The position numbers and the translations under genes were made by a program. A DNA stretch of 64,000 bases from positions 62,001-126,000 of the forward strand of contig CAYVOV010000005.1 in the NCBI GenBank assembly GCA_964453525.1, written 5' to 3'. The DNA comes from CAYVOV01 sp964453525. Its GTDB lineage: Bacteria > Chloroflexota > Dehalococcoidia > Dehalococcoidales > UBA2162. Below the pieces are notes generated by a model. It had not been told where the DNA came from, made no database searches, and saw only the letters and a list, made by a program, of their open reading frames with translations. Shown here piece by piece: positions 61,218-64,000 of this stretch. Positions within the stretch are counted from its first letter, which is position 1, and each line of letters opens with the position of its first letter.

Positions 61218-62681
61218 TCAGTCAGCGTCAGATTGCTCCCCGACTTCTACCCCGGCCGGAATATTCTCCGGCTTCATCATACCGAACTGGCCAGGTATAT
61301 CGGGAGGTGGCTCGCTTTCGGCCTGTTGCTTGATCCTCCTGAATTCTCTTATTGTCGGAATCAGCAGTAACAGGGTAAGCAGGAAGGTGAGCACGTCGGC
61401 AATGGGAAATGCCAGAAATACTCCTTCAAGCTCCATGAATCTGGGCAGTATGAAAACGAAGGGCATCAGGAACAGGAAAGGTCGGGCGATTGAGGTAACA
61501 AATGACTTGGCAGCCTGCCCTATCGACTGAAAGATTAGCGAGCCGACCATCATAGTGCCAATCAGGTACATAACGAAGAAGATGCGCTTGGCAGCGTGGG
61601 AGCCCAGCGTGGTCAGTTCGCTGTCCGTGGTGAAAATGCGAATCAGCGGTTCCGGGGCGAAGTAGAGGACAAAAAATACAATCAGACTGGTGACTGTTGA
61701 GATGGTGATGGCTATTTTTATGATCTTCAGCGCTCTGTCGAAACGCCTTGCCCCGTAGTTGAAGCCGAGTATCGGCTGGAGGCCCTGGGCAAACACCATA
61801 GCCGGCATCATGGCGAACATCATAATACGGTTGACGATGCCGAAGGCAGATACGGCAACGTCACCACCAAAGGTGACAAGCAGTCGGTTAACAATTATTG
61901 CCGAAAAACTTGTTGCCAGTGTCCTGGCGAATGATGCGATTCCTATGGTAAGAATCGCCTTTAATATATCCCATTCGAGAGCAAGATTTCTGAGATGGAT
62001 TTTCAGAAAACTCTTTCCGGTCAGAAAATAGCTGATGAAATAGATGGTGGGAATTATCTGGGCAATCACCGTTGCCAGTGCCGCTCCTCGTATACCCATA
62101 TCAAGCGGTATTATGAATATTGCATCGAGTATAATATTCAGCACGGCACCCATTATCATGCCGCTCATCGGGACAATTGCATTCCCCTCGGCTCGTATCA
62201 GCACGTGCATTGACATTGCCGCCGTTTGAAAGAGCATGCCGATGAGAATGATTGTCATGTAATCTCTGGCATAAGGAAGGATTGTCTCCGATGCTCCCAT
62301 CAACCTCAGCCAGAAGTCCGGATTTGCCAGGCCGCCGGCTGTGATTATGACCGATAGTATGATGATGGGTGTTATGGCGTTGCCCAGGGCTTGCTCCGCC
62401 CGGGAGATATTGTTGGCTCCGATAAGCCTCGAAATCAGAGATGCCCCGCCCATGCCGAACATCGCTCCGATTCCCATGGAAAACATCTGAAGCGGGAAAA
62501 CGATTGACAGTCCGGCAATACCGAGCGGGCCGACGTATCGGCCGATAAAAATAGTATCCACAACATTGTACAGCGTCATAACGAACATCCCGAAAAATGC
62601 CGGGATGGACAGTTTCAGCAACAACCGGCCTACCCGGTCATCGTCAAGCACGTTTCGTCCGTTTTTTTGCACTGGTCTCAT
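61218..62681 (-). CDS. MATE family efflux transporter
   Basis: A 487-residue protein with 12 predicted helices in two halves. YNVVDTIFIGRYVGPLGIAG and GMGGASLISRLIGANN begin the MATE fold, and LQPILGFNYGARRFDRALK marks the start of the second half. Such proteins export organic cations or drugs in exchange for Na+ or H+. The C-terminal tail (PPDIPGQFGMMKPENIPAGV) is unusual and shared with the next gene. It is a tandem copy of that gene. Confidence 0.94.
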   Translation of the reverse strand: MRPVQKNGRNVLDDDRVGRLLLKLSIPAFFGMFVMTLYNVVDTIFIGRYVGPLGIAGLSIVFPLQMFSMGIGAMFGMGGASLISRLIGANNISRAEQALGNAITPIIILSVIITAGGLANPDFWLRLMGASETILPYARDYMTIILIGMLFQTAAMSMHVLIRAEGNAIVPMSGMIMGAVLNIILDAIFIIPLDMGIRGAALATVIAQIIPTIYFISYFLTGKSFLKIHLRNLALEWDILKAILTIGIASFARTLATSFSAIIVNRLLVTFGGDVAVSAFGIVNRIMMFAMMPAMVFAQGLQPILGFNYGARRFDRALKIIKIAITISTVTSLIVFFVLYFAPEPLIRIFTTDSELTTLGSHAAKRIFFVMYLIGTMMVGSLIFQSIGQAAKSFVTSIARPFLFLMPFVFILPRFMELEGVFLAFPIADVLTFLLTLLLLIPTIREFRRIKQQAESEPPPDIPGQFGMMKPENIPAGVEVGEQSDAD

Positions 62682-62707
62682 TGCGTCTACTCTCTAAAGC
62701 CTGATTA

Positions 62708-64000
62708 TTATTCGGTATCGGGTTGTTCCCTGAATTCTGCTCCGCCGGGAATATGTTCCCGTTTCGTCTTGCCAAACTTATCGGGTACTGCTTGAGGCTG
62801 GCTTCTTCCTGCTTGCCGTCCGGCTCTCCTAAGCTGCCTCACCTGAGGGATAAGAAATATAAATGTTACCAGAAAGGTCAGCACGTCTGTAATCGGGAAA
62901 GCCAGCCATACGCCTTCAATCTGCAGGAAACGGGGTAATATAAATATCAGGGGGAGCAGGAATAATGCCGGTCTGGCAATGGCCGTAACAAACGATTGAA
63001 CAGCTTTACCCATTGCCTGAAACACTATCGAACCGACCATCATGGAACCTATCAGATATAGTACCAGCCAGATACGCTTTGCTGCATACCCGCCAACCGT
63101 AATTAACTCACTATCGGTAGTGAAGATGCTGATAAATGTCTCAGGAGTGAAATATAGGAATATAAAAGCAATGCTATTGCAGATTGTTGCACCGATAATA
63201 GCGAACTTTATAGCTTTCAACGCCCTATCATACCGTTCCGCTCCGTAATTGAAGCCCAGTATAGGCTGGAGGCCCTGACCGATAACCATCCCCGGCATTA
63301 AAGCGAACATCATGATGCGGTTAATAACACCAAAGGCGGACACGGCAATATCTCCGCCATAGCTAATAAGCATCCTGTTAACGAATATTGCAGAAAGACT
63401 CCCGGCTATCGTCATCGCAAAAGAAGCGATTCCTATTGCAAAAATTCCTTTTAATATGTTGAGTTCAGGAATCAGGTTTCCAATATGTATTTGAAGGAAG
63501 TTTTTCCCGCTTATATAGTAGAATGCAAAATATCCGACGCTGAGTATCTGGGCTATCACGGTAGCCAGTGCGGCTCCCTTTATTCCCATGTCCAGCGGTA
63601 TAATGAAAATTGCATCCAGTATTATGTTCGATGCGGCACCTATAATCATTCCGATCATAGGTACACGGGCGTTCCCCTCTGCCCGTATCAGAAAATTCAT
63701 TGTCATGGCGAAGGTCTGGAAAAACATACCGAAAAGTATAATTGTCATGTAGTCCCTGGCATAGGGGAGGATTGTTTCTGAAGCGCCAATAAGTCTTAAC
63801 CAGAAGTCTGTATTGGATAACCCCACTGCCGTTATTATTGCCGATATTACAATGGTAAGGGTTATAGCATTACCTAAGGCGCGTTCTGCCCTGGCGATTT
63901 TGTCGGCTCCAATTAATCTTGAAATCAATGATGCTCCACCCATTCCCGTCATATGGCTGATTCCCATAGACAGCATCTGAATCGGGAATACGATGGAGAG
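62708..64000 (-). CDS. MATE family efflux transporter, 5' end outside window
   Basis: The frame is open to the right edge (LSIVFPIQMLSMGISHMTGM), so the N-terminal two helices lie outside. The visible part of about 430 residues matches the neighbouring MATE protein throughout, including LQPILGFNYGAERYDRALKA and the tail KFGKTKREHIPGG. It lies 26 bases upstream of the other copy, so the two arose by tandem duplication and are probably co-transcribed. Confidence 0.93.
   Translation of the reverse strand, partial: LSIVFPIQMLSMGISHMTGMGGASLISRLIGADKIARAERALGNAITLTIVISAIITAVGLSNTDFWLRLIGASETILPYARDYMTIILFGMFFQTFAMTMNFLIRAEGNARVPMIGMIIGAASNIILDAIFIIPLDMGIKGAALATVIAQILSVGYFAFYYISGKNFLQIHIGNLIPELNILKGIFAIGIASFAMTIAGSLSAIFVNRMLISYGGDIAVSAFGVINRIMMFALMPGMVIGQGLQPILGFNYGAERYDRALKAIKFAIIGATICNSIAFIFLYFTPETFISIFTTDSELITVGGYAAKRIWLVLYLIGSMMVGSIVFQAMGKAVQSFVTAIARPALFLLPLIFILPRFLQIEGVWLAFPITDVLTFLVTFIFLIPQVRQLRRAGRQAGRSQPQAVPDKFGKTKREHIPGGAEFREQPDTE

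Noticed and set aside
1..64000. CRISPR array, rRNA operon, prophage or intact insertion sequence
   Set aside because: None seen. The repeats found are dispersed and few in number, without regular spacers, and no transposase or integrase frame is present.

Overview
The window reads as one contiguous piece of a bacterial chromosome with roughly even GC, short intergenic gaps and mostly housekeeping genes. The organism is probably a Chloroflexota bacterium of the Dehalococcoidia type. This is an inference from gene content: a GuaB3-type IMP dehydrogenase relative, a serine pathway built from a class V aminotransferase plus SerA, a zinc-rich MetRS with an RRLSTS signature, a Ta0216-like B12/radical SAM protein, CARDB-type surface proteins and tRNA genes with encoded CCA. 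No rRNA gene, CRISPR array, intact transposase or phage gene was seen.

Layout. 1-8.9 kb: a CARDB-like lipoprotein cut by the left edge, a PAC2 protein, an HtrA-type protease without a signal peptide, the ribF / class V aminotransferase / serA operon, and an OmpR-type regulator behind a PAS stub. 8.6-19.3 kb: small hypothetical proteins, then a gene of about 8.5 kb for a membrane-anchored gingipain-like (C25) surface protein. 19.5-25.4 kb: tRNA-Thr(CGT), a second class V aminotransferase with an unknown barrel-like protein, a fused OppB-OppC permease, a methyltransferase and guaB3. 26-30 kb: rsmI, a zinc ribbon, metG, a polyprenyl synthase, and moaE facing them. 30-36 kb: nfo, ftsH, tRNA-Ala(CGC), gatB-secG. 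36-43.4 kb: a carbohydrate block (GT20 synthase and its phosphatase, galT, glgC, pgi), preceded by an AT-rich membrane gene and an MFS-transporter remnant. 43.9-46.7 kb: a 40-residue zinc peptide, a UbiA prenyltransferase and a B12/radical SAM protein. 46.7-50.3 kb: YbjQ-like protein, a small membrane protein, and ispD-ispF-cysS. 50.6-57 kb: an iron-sulfur flavoprotein, an N-formylglutamate amidohydrolase-like protein, a CoA transferase and a glycine-betaine ABC transporter. 57.2-64 kb: thiL-cupin-tsaE-tsaB, ndk, rsfS and two tandem MATE exporters, the last cut by the right edge.

Intergenic DNA is loaded with dispersed repeats: at least four families of about 90-290 bp, several with terminal inverted repeats, plus many G/C-run mini-hairpins. 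Promoter-like sites are visible, several with an extended -10 (TGn before TATAAT or TATACT).

The most unusual item is cysS. Its protein is about 95-110 residues longer than the usual CysRS because of a strikingly AT-rich in-frame insertion near the 3' end (33% GC by hand count against about 60% in upstream cysS). The inserted segment carries R-N-E-F-A-H, which matches the RNxxxH pattern of HEPN RNase domains.
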